Below are positions 31,992-40,618 of a stretch of 64,000 nucleotides of DNA, in pieces. The translations under genes and the position numbers were made by a program. Within the stretch, counting starts at the first letter, position 1; each line of letters begins with the position of its first letter. Where the stretch lies: NCBI GenBank assembly GCA_964609025.1, contig CAZSQM010000001.1, forward strand, positions 62,001 through 126,000, read 5' to 3'. The notes under the pieces are model-generated. The model ran no database searches and was not told where the DNA came from. It saw only the letters and a list, made by a program, of their open reading frames with translations. Source of the DNA: SIG307 sp964609025 (GTDB lineage Bacteria; Bacillota; Clostridia; Lachnospirales; Lachnospiraceae).

Positions 31992-32369
31992 ATGAAAGTA
32001 TTTCAAAAGCTTTTAGCGGCTGCGGGCGTGGCAGCAATAGCCGCAACGGCGATTCCGATGGGGAATGCACAGGCGGCCAGTAACTGTACCCATAAATACC
32101 GTGAGTATTGTCTGGGGTTCTACTCTTATACACAAGATACACACGAGTACAACTATTATGAGTATGACGGATTCTTTCAAGCTTTGAAAAGGCATAGCGC
32201 TACTTGTGTGTATAAAGAAATCACCCACGGCGACCGCACGGAATGTGCCAACTGCGGTGCATTAACCGGGGGAATCGGTACACATCGCGGTTCCGTACTG
32301 CATCTGAGTTGTTCCGAAACAAAGCATATTTGCTCCGGAACCGGAAGTGATGTCACGTTGCTCTATTAA
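31992..32369 (+). CDS. Small secreted Cys-rich protein
   Basis: The 125-residue product starts with a signal peptide (MKVFQKLLAAAGVAAIAATA, probable cleavage near AQA-A at residue 28). The mature part of about 97 residues has eight cysteines, including an ECANCG pair, many aromatic residues and several histidines, so disulfides or a metal site are plausible. No family is recognised. It is transcribed from the promoter at 31650 through a structured leader and a small ORF, and ends at a strong terminator. The start has a GAGGA about 8 bases upstream; an earlier GTG at 31977 has no such site. Confidence 0.7.
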   Translation: MKVFQKLLAAAGVAAIAATAIPMGNAQAASNCTHKYREYCLGFYSYTQDTHEYNYYEYDGFFQALKRHSATCVYKEITHGDRTECANCGALTGGIGTHRGSVLHLSCSETKHICSGTGSDVTLLY

Positions 32370-32377
32370 CTAAACTG

Positions 32378-32407
32378 TGGGGCTGTCGCACAAGCTGCGC
32401 AGCCCCA
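32378..32407 (+). terminator. Terminator of the secreted Cys-rich gene
   Basis: TGGGGCTG (32378-32385) and CAGCCCCA (32400-32407) form a perfect stem, with CGC/GCG stacking inside. It resembles the family 2 hairpins (GGGGCTGTCGC) but with a different loop. No long T-run follows. Confidence 0.6.
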
Positions 32408-32507
32408 TTCCTGTGGGTGCGGAGAATTGTCCGCAGCCGCAAGGAACATCTGCTGCTTTTAAAGCGGTACTTACCTTGCAAAAACGACAGAAAAGGAGTA
32501 AGCAGAA

Positions 32508-34871
32508 ATGAAACATATGGGCTTTATCCGACTGTACATAAAGCGTTCTTTTACGAAAAATCTAAAGAAACAGCTGTTTCTCATCCTGGGAATCGCAGCT
32601 TTTATGGCTCTGGCGACAGAGCAGATTATCGGAAGCGATTCCGAGTATAATGATGTGACGGAGAAGATAGAAAATTTTTACTGGGGATATTCAGAAAAGT
32701 TTTTCGCATTATCCGCAGAGCAGCGTCAGTTTTTGCTGGCGCATCCGGAGATAACGGATTCTTATACGATATACTATTTTGATGTGACGAAAGGGATTAC
32801 AAACGGAAGCTTTTTGGTCTCTGCGGATTTCCCGGAAAGTTTCCGAACAACATATGTTTACGGAACAGACCCGGGGCCGGGAGAAGTAGCGCTTCCGGAA
32901 AAGGCGCGGATTGCCGGAAAGCGTCCGAAAATCGGGCAGGAAATTGTATTTGAGATACAGCTCGGTGAGGAAACAAAAGCTATCCACGCGAAGGTATCCG
33001 GTGTATTTGAGGAACATTCTACTTATAATGCAGCGTATGTCGCCATGTATGCCGCGGATTTCGAGCATCTGTTTTTCCAGACAGATTCGGAAGCCGCCTG
33101 TCTTGCCGATGTACTTTATAATTGTTCCGACGAGGAAGCATCCTGGGACATCTGGGCAGAAACACTTGAAAAATACGGTTCCCAGATGAAACATATGCGA
33201 TGTAAGCAATCAGAAACGCCCTCTGCTTTGGGAAGTCTTGAAACAATTTCGTTTAATCTGTATATTCCCGTTATGATTGGTGCCGTCAGTATGATTGCCA
33301 TTATCTATATTCTCTTAAAGGACGAGAGAAAAACCCTGGGCATCTTTCGCGCGCTGGGCGCCACAAAACGGCAGCTTGTACAGATGCTCACCGCACGCAT
33401 GACGGTACTTGCCTTGGCCGGTGCCGGACTCGGAGCGCTCCTAGGAGAAGGGATGATCCGGCTGAAGCAGCTTTTGATGTACCAGAAGGAGCCGTATAAC
33501 CCCGGCTTTTTAAGCATCATTACGATTCCGTTTGCGGCAGTTGTTTTTTTCCTTCTGTTTCAGATTCCCGGCGTCTTATCCCTATTGCGGAAATCGGAGG
33601 TTGCGCTTATGAACGGCGCGGAAGTAACGGGGACACATCTGATTTCCTATCACAACAAACGTCTGCACCGTTTGAAGCGTCCGCTGTGGTGGTATTCCGG
33701 ACTGGAGCCGAAGCGCATCAAGCTGAATACCGCGGTGTTGTGTCTGGTTACAATGAGCAGTCTGGTTTTGACCGTTTCTTCTCTGTTGCAGGCGGATTTC
33801 ACCCTGAAATACAGTACTCTGAAAGCGGTGGAAACGGATTACTCGGTCTCCCGTGAACAGGGAACCTTTTCCAAGCAGGAAATAGAAGCAATTCTAGCCT
33901 TGCCGGGCGTTACCGCAAGTGGCTACGGAGTTCAGGTATTCGAGGACGACCTTGTGACGTGGAACGGAACAAAATTACGCGCCAAACTGCAAATCATAGA
34001 AGAAACTACCTTTCGTGAGTTCAAAGTGGCACAAAGGACTTCTCTGCGTTTGAAGCGCTTTAAAGGCACTCTGGCGGAGGCGCTTGCGGGAGAACGAATT
34101 TTGGTTGAACCGACGTATCTGTTTCTTCAGGCGGAGGAACTGCTGCCGGGTGATACGCTGTATCTGCGTAATTCGCAGGGAGAGGAGCTTCCGTTTGAGA
34201 TTGCAACGGTCGGCGCCAAAAAAGCTGACGATGCCTGCGACTGCTATCTCTATGTCAGCTTTGCCACCTACGAGAAACTGTTTGGTTCACCGGAAATTAC
34301 AAAATTTCATATTGCTCTTGACGGAGTCGGCTTTAAAGAAACAAAAAAAGCAATCGAGACTATGTCAAGCCTTTATACACTGACGGAAAATGATGTTCTG
34401 GTAGGCTATACCGAAGGGCAGCTGGAATGGGACGGAGTGATAAAGCTGGCGGAAGGAACGGTAATTTCCCTGCTGATTTCCTTCTCCTTCCTGATTTGCT
34501 ACTACTCGTTTTATTTCCTGTCAAAGGCGGACGAATACCGGATGCTGTATGCACAGGGCGCGTCGAAAAAGATGCTCCGGAACATCATCCTGCTTCAGTC
34601 ATTGCGGCTGGCATTTTTGGCAGCGGTCGTTACGGTAGGAGCCGCGCTCCTGCGTTTCTTCCTATTCAGGCGCAGGACCTCGCTTATGCTGGAGGGGCTG
34701 GCAACCACGTCCTTCCTCTGGTGGATGATACCGGTTACGATGCTGTTTATTATTCTTGTATCGGTAAGCGCAACCTGGCTTGCCTCCGGAACAATGTTGA
34801 AAAAATTAGAGTTTTCCGAACGGTCCGGCCTTATTTTCCGGTTTGACGGTCCGGCAACGGCGGAAAGATAA
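32508..34871 (+). CDS. FtsX-like ABC permease without a visible ATPase partner
   Basis: The 787-residue membrane protein has the layout of macrolide-exporter/FtsX permeases: an N-terminal helix (about 22-42), a large extracellular domain (to about 245), three helices around 250-355 with the FRALGATKRQLVQM coupling loop, a second extracellular domain (about 420-640) and three C-terminal helices with the matching loop LYAQGASKKMLRN. Such proteins need an ATPase subunit, normally next door; none is present here. AAAAGGAG supports the start. Substrate is unknown. It follows the secreted Cys-rich protein, but a terminator separates them. Confidence 0.85.
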   Translation: MKHMGFIRLYIKRSFTKNLKKQLFLILGIAAFMALATEQIIGSDSEYNDVTEKIENFYWGYSEKFFALSAEQRQFLLAHPEITDSYTIYYFDVTKGITNGSFLVSADFPESFRTTYVYGTDPGPGEVALPEKARIAGKRPKIGQEIVFEIQLGEETKAIHAKVSGVFEEHSTYNAAYVAMYAADFEHLFFQTDSEAACLADVLYNCSDEEASWDIWAETLEKYGSQMKHMRCKQSETPSALGSLETISFNLYIPVMIGAVSMIAIIYILLKDERKTLGIFRALGATKRQLVQMLTARMTVLALAGAGLGALLGEGMIRLKQLLMYQKEPYNPGFLSIITIPFAAVVFFLLFQIPGVLSLLRKSEVALMNGAEVTGTHLISYHNKRLHRLKRPLWWYSGLEPKRIKLNTAVLCLVTMSSLVLTVSSLLQADFTLKYSTLKAVETDYSVSREQGTFSKQEIEAILALPGVTASGYGVQVFEDDLVTWNGTKLRAKLQIIEETTFREFKVAQRTSLRLKRFKGTLAEALAGERILVEPTYLFLQAEELLPGDTLYLRNSQGEELPFEIATVGAKKADDACDCYLYVSFATYEKLFGSPEITKFHIALDGVGFKETKKAIETMSSLYTLTENDVLVGYTEGQLEWDGVIKLAEGTVISLLISFSFLICYYSFYFLSKADEYRMLYAQGASKKMLRNIILLQSLRLAFLAAVVTVGAALLRFFLFRRRTSLMLEGLATTSFLWWMIPVTMLFIILVSVSATWLASGTMLKKLEFSERSGLIFRFDGPATAER

Positions 34872-34876
34872 AGGCA

Positions 34877-34954
34877 GGAAAAGAAAGGAGCGCCGAAAAC
34901 CAAGATAATTTCAGAAGAAATCACTTCGTTTGCGGCACTCCCTTTTCCGGTTTT
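34877..34954. terminator. Possible bidirectional terminator
   Basis: GGAAAAGAAAGGAGCGCCG (34877-34895) pairs imperfectly with the CGGCACTCCCTTTTCC region (34933-34948), followed by GGTTTT. It lies between the convergent permease and glgD genes. Confidence 0.35.
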
Positions 34955-34983
34955 ACCTCTTACTTTTCATTTTCCTTTTTCAC

Positions 34984-36108
34984 TTAGTAGAGGGAATAGC
35001 GCTCATTTTTCTCTACTACAATCTTAATCTTGCCGTTCTCGCCGACATGTCTGGAATTCGGGCGAATCGTATCACGGCTCTCTACAATACAATTCTCAAT
35101 GTAAGTATTATCCCCGATATGCACATCGTTTAAAATAACCGAATTCTTAATCACACAATTATTACCGACAAAAATCTTTTTGAACAGTACGGAATTTTCC
35201 ACAACGCCGTTGATAATACAGCCGCTGGATACCAGACTGTTCTTTACGCGGGAACCCGGGTTATACTTTGCCGGCGGCAAATCATCAATTTTGGAATAAA
35301 CATCCGGGTATTGCTTAAAGAAGTAGTCCCGGATATCCTTCTTTAAGAAATCCATGTTGGTGCGATAGTAAGACTCCACGGAAGCGATATTGCTCCAGTA
35401 GGTATCCATCTTATAGGAATAAATCTGCTTTGCATCCTTATAACGAATCAGAACATCTCGTACAAAATCAAAACGCTCTTCCTCCGCCGTCTGCTCCATC
35501 AGCTCAATCAGCTGGCGGCGACGGATCACATAAATTCCGGTGGAAATGAGGCTGCCGGATGCCACCAGCGGTTTCTCCTGAAAGCCGGTAATACGACCAT
35601 CCTCTGCGGTTTCGATAACTCCGAAGCGGCTCAGTTCGTCCGCCTGGGTCGCTTCCGTGGTAACAACGGTAATATCTGCCTTCTTCTGGATGTGATACTC
35701 CAGAACCTTGTTGTAATCCAGCTTATATACACAGTCGCCGGAAGCAATTACCACATACGGCTCATGGCTGTTGCGCAGGAATGTAAGATTCTGCGCGATT
35801 GCGTCCGCAGTACCGCGATACCAGAAACCGTTATCAACCGTAATGGTCGGCGGGAAAACAAACAAACCGCCCTGCTTACGCCCGAAATCCCACCATTTAG
35901 AGGAACTCAGATGCTCGTTTAAGGAGCGGGAATTGTACTGCGTCAGCACCGCCACTTTCTGCACATGAGAATTCGACATATTGCTGAGTGCGAAGTCAAT
36001 CGCACGGTAGCTGCCCGCAACCGGCATTGCCGCGATTGCACGCTTATTAGACAGTTCATGCATTCTGCCTGAGTTTCCGCCTGCCAGAATAATACCTAAT
36101 GCTCTCAT
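34984..36108 (-). CDS. glgD: Glucose-1-phosphate adenylyltransferase regulatory subunit GlgD
   Basis: The 374-residue protein pairs with GlgC to make ADP-glucose for glycogen. The nucleotidyltransferase N-terminus is present but altered (LGIILAGGNSGRMHELSNKRAIAAMPVAGSYRAIDF), lacking parts of the substrate-binding set, as is typical of GlgD. The C-terminal half carries left-handed beta-helix repeats (NSVLFKKIFVGNNCVIKNSVILNDVHIGDNTYI). The gene overlaps glgC by 4 bases (ATGA), which indicates translational coupling and a 1:1 supply of the two subunits. Confidence 0.94.
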   Translation of the reverse strand: MRALGIILAGGNSGRMHELSNKRAIAAMPVAGSYRAIDFALSNMSNSHVQKVAVLTQYNSRSLNEHLSSSKWWDFGRKQGGLFVFPPTITVDNGFWYRGTADAIAQNLTFLRNSHEPYVVIASGDCVYKLDYNKVLEYHIQKKADITVVTTEATQADELSRFGVIETAEDGRITGFQEKPLVASGSLISTGIYVIRRRQLIELMEQTAEEERFDFVRDVLIRYKDAKQIYSYKMDTYWSNIASVESYYRTNMDFLKKDIRDYFFKQYPDVYSKIDDLPPAKYNPGSRVKNSLVSSGCIINGVVENSVLFKKIFVGNNCVIKNSVILNDVHIGDNTYIENCIVESRDTIRPNSRHVGENGKIKIVVEKNERYSLY

Positions 36109-37379
36109 ACACGGTCACCTGCCTTAATAATATTTTCACCGCTTGCCAGAATTCCTCTCGGGTAATCGTCAAGCGTAGTACCGCCGAAAATCGCGGTATT
36201 CTTTCCGATGCGGACTCTATCCGGCACAATGGAACTCTCTCCGATTGTAACCATGCCGTGGGTATAAATCTCCGGTTTCCACGAATTCGGAACTTCGTCA
36301 AACACACCTAACTCGCAGTTTGCACCAATGAAACAATTCTCTGCGATAATGGCCTTATTCACCCTGGTATTCTCTCCGATTACCGTTCCCTTCATCAGAA
36401 TGGAATCCCGTACAACGCTGTTTTCTCCGACTACAACGCCCGGTCCGATAACGGAATTATATACCTTACCGTAAATCTCGGCGCCTTCTCCGATGATAGC
36501 GCGTTCGATTTCACTGTTTTCCGAAATATACTGCGGCGGTATTACATCGCTCTTTGTGTAAATCTTCCAGAACTCCTCGTAAAGATTAAACTCCGGAATC
36601 AAATCAATCAGCTCCATGTTGGATTCCCAATAGGACTGCAAGGTTCCTACATCTTTCCAGTAACCGTTGTACTCGTAAGCGAATATCCTGTCGCCGCGCT
36701 GGTGGCAGTACGGAATGACATGCTTTCCGAAGTCGCAGCCCTTCTGGTCGGAAAGGGTAATCAAAGCCTCTTTTAATACCTTCCATGTAAAAATGTAAAT
36801 GCCCATAGAAGCCAGGTTGCTGCGCGGCTGCGGCGGCTTCTCCTCGAACTCCAGAATACGCTTATCCGCGTCGGTAATCGCAACGCCGAAACGGCTTGCC
36901 TCCTCAATCGGCACCGGTATGGTTGCAAGCGTGATGTCTGCGTTCTTCTGCTTGTGAAAATCAAGCATAGACTCGTAATCCATCTTGTAGATGTGGTCGC
37001 CGCCCAAAATCAGGACATACTCCGGGTTGTAGTATTCCATGTACTTTAAGTTCTGGTAAATTGCATTCGCCGTACCGGTGTACCATTCACTGTTCGTACT
37101 TTTCTCGTACGGCGGAAGGATGGATACGCCACCCACATTACGGTCCAAATCCCACGGAATACCGATTCCGATATGTGTATTCAGACGAAGCGGCTGATAC
37201 TGCGTCAAAACTCCGACGGTATCAACACCTGAATTGATGCAGTTACTGAGCGGAAAGTCAATGATACGATATTTGCCGCCAAATGCAACTGCCGGTTTCG
37301 CAATAGATGATGTCAGCACACCCAGACGGGAACCTTGTCCCCCCGCCAACAGCATCGCGATCATTTCTTTCTTAATCAC
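36105..37379 (-). CDS. glgC: Glucose-1-phosphate adenylyltransferase catalytic subunit GlgC
   Basis: The 424-residue enzyme makes ADP-glucose from ATP and glucose-1-phosphate, the committed step of glycogen synthesis. Motifs are AMLLAGGQGSRLGVLT, KPAVAFGGKYRIIDFPLSNC, GTANAIYQNL, ILGGDHIYKMDYESML and FEEKPPQPRSN, with beta-helix repeats from about 300. The start appears to be GTG at 37379, which gives MIKKEMIAMLLAGG like Bacillus GlgC and has AAGGGG about 8 bases upstream; an ATG lies 5 codons later. No other glycogen gene follows glgD. Confidence 0.94.
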   Translation of the reverse strand: MIKKEMIAMLLAGGQGSRLGVLTSSIAKPAVAFGGKYRIIDFPLSNCINSGVDTVGVLTQYQPLRLNTHIGIGIPWDLDRNVGGVSILPPYEKSTNSEWYTGTANAIYQNLKYMEYYNPEYVLILGGDHIYKMDYESMLDFHKQKNADITLATIPVPIEEASRFGVAITDADKRILEFEEKPPQPRSNLASMGIYIFTWKVLKEALITLSDQKGCDFGKHVIPYCHQRGDRIFAYEYNGYWKDVGTLQSYWESNMELIDLIPEFNLYEEFWKIYTKSDVIPPQYISENSEIERAIIGEGAEIYGKVYNSVIGPGVVVGENSVVRDSILMKGTVIGENTRVNKAIIAENCFIGANCELGVFDEVPNSWKPEIYTHGMVTIGESSIVPDRVRIGKNTAIFGGTTLDDYPRGILASGENIIKAGDRV

Positions 37380-37570
37380 GTAAATCACCCCTTGAACTTT
37401 ATTTTAGCAACATTGACGCATACGCTCCGACGCATTTTCTTTTGTATCCGCTCCGGCACGCTCTCAAAGCGTTATTTTGAAAGTTGCGGATGCGCCCGTA
37501 CCAAAAGGTTTCTCTGTAACTGTAAGCACTTTCGGAAAGCCCTTTTAATACTTGTTTTGCCTTCGTGTAT

Positions 37571-37579
37571 ATTATAACA
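37571..37579 (-). promoter_or_regulatory. Extended -10 promoter of glgC
   Basis: On the minus strand TGTTATAAT (37579-37571) is an extended -10 element with a consensus TATAAT; no good -35 is seen. It leaves a leader of about 185 bases before glgC, which holds short inverted repeats (for example GGGCTTTCCGAAAGTGCTT) but no recognised regulatory RNA. The stretch 37580-37726 is AT-rich and shows nothing further. Confidence 0.5.
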
Positions 37580-37726
37580 TAATTTTAGGAAAAAGTACAT
37601 GGTTTTTTCTACAAAATTCTCTAAAAAAATAATATTTTTTTACATTTCGCGTCAAAACTTATTTTTTCCATTCTTTTCCAACGCTTCTACCGGAGTACGG
37701 GTGCCAAAAACGCCTTCCAAAGCCCC

Positions 37727-37754
37727 TTGCACATAATCCAAAATATGCTATACT
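37727..37754 (+). promoter_or_regulatory. murC promoter
   Basis: TTGCAC (37727-37732), 16 bases and TATACT (37749-37754) lie about 47 bases before the murC start. Confidence 0.55.
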
Positions 37755-37801
37755 ATTAAATATCCCTACTAATTCCCAACTCTATGAAAGGAGTTTTTTC
37801 T

Positions 37802-39208
37802 ATGTTCCAGATTGATTTTTCCGCTCCGGTTCCGATTCATTTTATCGGTATCGGCGGCATCAGTATGAGCGCCCTTGCAGAGCTTTTACAAAAGCAGGGT
37901 TTTTGCGTCAGCGGCTCCGACCTCAAGGCGACTCCGCTCACGGAACATCTGCGTTCCCTCGGCATTACCATATCATATACCCAACAGGCAGAAAATATAA
38001 CCAAAGAACATTCCGTCGTTGTTTATACCGCCGCAGTCCATTCCGATAATCCGGAGCTTGTACGCGCAAGAGAGCTCGGACTTCCTATCCTGGAGCGGAA
38101 GGACCTGCTCGGCCAGATTATGAAACAGTATCGGCATGTTGCCGGCATTTCCGGTTCCCACGGGAAGACCACTACAACTTCCATGCTTTCTCTTATGCTG
38201 ATGGAAGCGGATTTAGATCCGACCGTTTTGGTCGGCGGCGTTTTGGACGGCATCGGCGGCAATCTGCGGATGGGTTCCTCCTCCTACCTCGTTGCGGAGG
38301 CCTGTGAATACTGCAACAGCTTTTTAAGTTTTTACCCTTCGGAAGCAATCATATTAAATATAGAAGCAGAGCATTTGGATTTCTTTCATGACCTGGAAGA
38401 GATTCGCCGTTCTTTCCGTAACTACGCAAAGCTTCTCCCGCCTTACGGCACATTAGTGATTAACGGCGATATCGAACGTCTTTCCGAGTTGACAAAAGAC
38501 CTTCCTGCCCGTGCCGTCACTTACGGCATCTGCGACATTCCGGAAAACCGCACCCGCTATGACTATGCCGCGGCAAATCTTTCCTTTGATGCCAACGGCT
38601 TCGGAAGCTATGATTTCTATGAAAACGGCACACTGCTCGGCAGAGTTTCCTTAAAAGTAATCGGAAAACATAATATTTCCAACTCCCTTGCAGCCGCAGC
38701 GCTTGCCCGTACTTACGGCGTGTCCTTTCCGGCAATTGTGACAGCACTGGCAAAGTATACGGGAACCCACCGCCGGTTCGAATACAAGGGTTCGGTAAAC
38801 GGCATTCGCGTTTACGACGATTATGCACATCATCCTTCCGAGATTTCGGCAACGCTTGGTGCGGCGCGCGTATGCGTTACCGGGACGCAACGTCTCTGGT
38901 GCGTCTACCAGCCTCATACCTTCTCACGCACAAAGGCATTCCTGCACGAGTTTGCCGAATCCCTCTCCCTTGCGGATGTGGTCGTGTTAGCAGACATTTA
39001 CAGTGCTTCGCGCGAAAAGGATCCGGGGGATATTTCTTCCGGGGACATCGCTGCTCTGTTAAAAGAAAAAGGTAATAAAGTTTACTATTTTCATTCTTTC
39101 GAGGAGATTGAAAAATTTTTATTGGAGAACTGTCAACCGAATGATTTGTTGATAACTATGGGGGCAGGGGACATCGTAAGTGTCGCCGAATCCTTACTTC
39201 AAGCCTAG
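37802..39208 (+). CDS. murC: UDP-N-acetylmuramate-L-alanine ligase
   Basis: The 468-residue cytoplasmic ligase adds L-Ala to UDP-MurNAc, the first amino acid step of peptidoglycan. The N-terminal Rossmann domain has HFIGIGGISMSALAE, the central ATPase has GSHGKTTTTSML, and later motifs include ILNIEAEHLDFF, GKHNISNSLAAAALA and DDYAHHPSEI. AAAGGAG 8 bases before the ATG at 37802 fixes the start. Its TAG stop is followed immediately by the first DnaA box. Sequence near the 3' end is less G+C-rich than the body. Confidence 0.96.
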   Translation: MFQIDFSAPVPIHFIGIGGISMSALAELLQKQGFCVSGSDLKATPLTEHLRSLGITISYTQQAENITKEHSVVVYTAAVHSDNPELVRARELGLPILERKDLLGQIMKQYRHVAGISGSHGKTTTTSMLSLMLMEADLDPTVLVGGVLDGIGGNLRMGSSSYLVAEACEYCNSFLSFYPSEAIILNIEAEHLDFFHDLEEIRRSFRNYAKLLPPYGTLVINGDIERLSELTKDLPARAVTYGICDIPENRTRYDYAAANLSFDANGFGSYDFYENGTLLGRVSLKVIGKHNISNSLAAAALARTYGVSFPAIVTALAKYTGTHRRFEYKGSVNGIRVYDDYAHHPSEISATLGAARVCVTGTQRLWCVYQPHTFSRTKAFLHEFAESLSLADVVVLADIYSASREKDPGDISSGDIAALLKEKGNKVYYFHSFEEIEKFLLENCQPNDLLITMGAGDIVSVAESLLQA

Positions 39209-39400
39209 TTATCCACTTTATCCACAACCTTATCAACATTTTTGGCTTGATTGGGTTGTGGATTTCTTTTTTGAGACGTCATTTTTCTACAAAAATAGAC
39301 CTACAAAAGTAGAACCCCATTTTCTAAGGTTTCATTCCTTTTTTTCACCGACCTTTAAAAAAATCGTACGGTTTTTTCCACATTATCCACACTATCCACA
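39209..39400. promoter_or_regulatory. Cluster of DnaA boxes
   Basis: Seven 9-mers equal or close to TTATCCACA are present: 39209 (TTATCCACT), 39218 (exact), 39230 (TTATCAACA), 39257 on the reverse strand (AAATCCACA), 39374 (TTTTCCACA), 39383 (exact) and 39392 (CTATCCACA). Two groups are set head to tail at exactly 9-base steps. The stretch between the groups (39266-39373) is AT-rich. The cluster lies just upstream of the dnaD promoter. DnaA is known to act both as initiator and as transcription regulator; here it may control helicase-loader expression or titrate DnaA. Confidence 0.75.
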
Positions 39401-39427
39401 ACTTGTCCGAGGGGAGTGCCCCTCCGA

Positions 39428-39455
39428 TTGCAATTCCGAAAAAATGTGTTATACT
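39428..39455 (+). promoter_or_regulatory. dnaD promoter
   Basis: TTGCAA (39428-39433), 16 bases and TATACT (39450-39455) lie between the DnaA boxes and the DnaD-type gene. Confidence 0.5.
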
Positions 39456-39506
39456 CGGGGTAACGATTTTGACATCCGCAGACGGATGCAACGGAGGAGG
39501 ACGCTT

Positions 39507-40604
39507 ATGGACGGAATTTCGGTATATTCAGAGGACACAAGAACCACTTTGGTTCCGAACGAATTTATCGATTATTATATGCCGCGCGCAAACGGCACTT
39601 TTGTAAAGGTCTATCTGTACCTGCTCCGCTGTCTGACCGCTCCGGAGGCAGGGTTCGGTATCAGCGTCATTGCGGACGCTCTGGAAGAAACCGAAAAAGA
39701 TATTCTTCGCGCGCTGCGCTACTGGGAACGGGAAAATGTTCTTTCCCTTACCTGGAATGAGCAGAACGACATCCGCGGAATCAAATTAAACCGGCTGACA
39801 AAGCCGGTGCGGGAAAGCAGCCCCGCGGCTGTTCCTTCCACGCCGGCAGTCAGTGAAACGGCTTCCGATTTTTCCCGTACCACGGAACCGGCTCCGGTAG
39901 GGACAAAGACTGCCCACACAAGCATCCCGGACTATTCTCCGGCACAGCTGGAAGCGTTTGCGGACCGTTCCGACACCGGCTGGCTTTTACACGCCGCCGA
40001 GGGGTATCTGGAGCGCCTGTTAAAACCTGCCGATGTGCAGCTGATTCTCTTTTTGCACGACGAGCTAAACTTTTCCAACGAGCTGATTCTTCATCTTTAT
40101 GAGTATTGCGTATCCCGCGGAAAGAAAACGCCTTCTTACATTCAGAAGGTGGCGCTTTCCTGGCACGAGGAAGGCATCGATACGGTAGAGAAGGCAGAGG
40201 AGCACTCCTTACAGTTTGATTCCTGCTTTACCGCCGTCAACCGGGCCTTTGCCTTAAACCGGGCTCCGGGCATCTCGGAGCGCCGCTTTTTAAACCGCTG
40301 GAGTGCCTTCGGATTTTCTTCGGATTTGATTGAAGAAGCCTGCAGCCGTGCTCTTCTTTCCACCTCGCGTCCCGATTTTAAATATGCGGACAAAATTCTG
40401 GAGCGCTGGCACGAAAATAACGTACATACCATATCCGATGTAAAAAAACTGGATGATGCGCACAATGCGCGCGCTTCCAAGGGACAAGCCGCAGCAGGCA
40501 AACGGAACACCAACCAATTCAATTCGTTTCCGCAGCGCGAGTATTCCTCTGCCGAATTTGCCGCATTGGAAAGCGCTCTGCTTGCACGTCCGAATTCCCA
40601 ATAA
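39507..40604 (+). CDS. DnaD domain replication protein
   Basis: The 365-residue protein belongs to the DnaD/DnaB helicase-loader family that remodels the origin and recruits the DnaC-type helicase. The N-terminal part (1-100) is winged-helix-like (FVKVYLYLLRCL...VIADALEETEKDILRALRYWERENVLSL). Two C-terminal DnaB_2-type modules carry the family's YxxxIxxxW motif, as YIQKVALSW (about 211) and YADKILERW (about 293). A Pro/Ser/Thr-rich linker lies around 100-150. GGAGGAGG fixes the ATG at 39507. It is followed after 14 bases by the ATPase loader, and DnaA boxes lie upstream. Confidence 0.88.
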   Translation: MDGISVYSEDTRTTLVPNEFIDYYMPRANGTFVKVYLYLLRCLTAPEAGFGISVIADALEETEKDILRALRYWERENVLSLTWNEQNDIRGIKLNRLTKPVRESSPAAVPSTPAVSETASDFSRTTEPAPVGTKTAHTSIPDYSPAQLEAFADRSDTGWLLHAAEGYLERLLKPADVQLILFLHDELNFSNELILHLYEYCVSRGKKTPSYIQKVALSWHEEGIDTVEKAEEHSLQFDSCFTAVNRAFALNRAPGISERRFLNRWSAFGFSSDLIEEACSRALLSTSRPDFKYADKILERWHENNVHTISDVKKLDDAHNARASKGQAAAGKRNTNQFNSFPQREYSSAEFAALESALLARPNSQ

Positions 40605-40618
40605 ATAAGGAGAGGGTT

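Noticed and set aside
39209..39506. Chromosomal replication origin
   Set aside because: DnaA boxes are present, but dnaA, dnaN and rpmH are not, and no clear unwinding element was seen; a regulatory or titration cluster is more likely. GC skew would decide.
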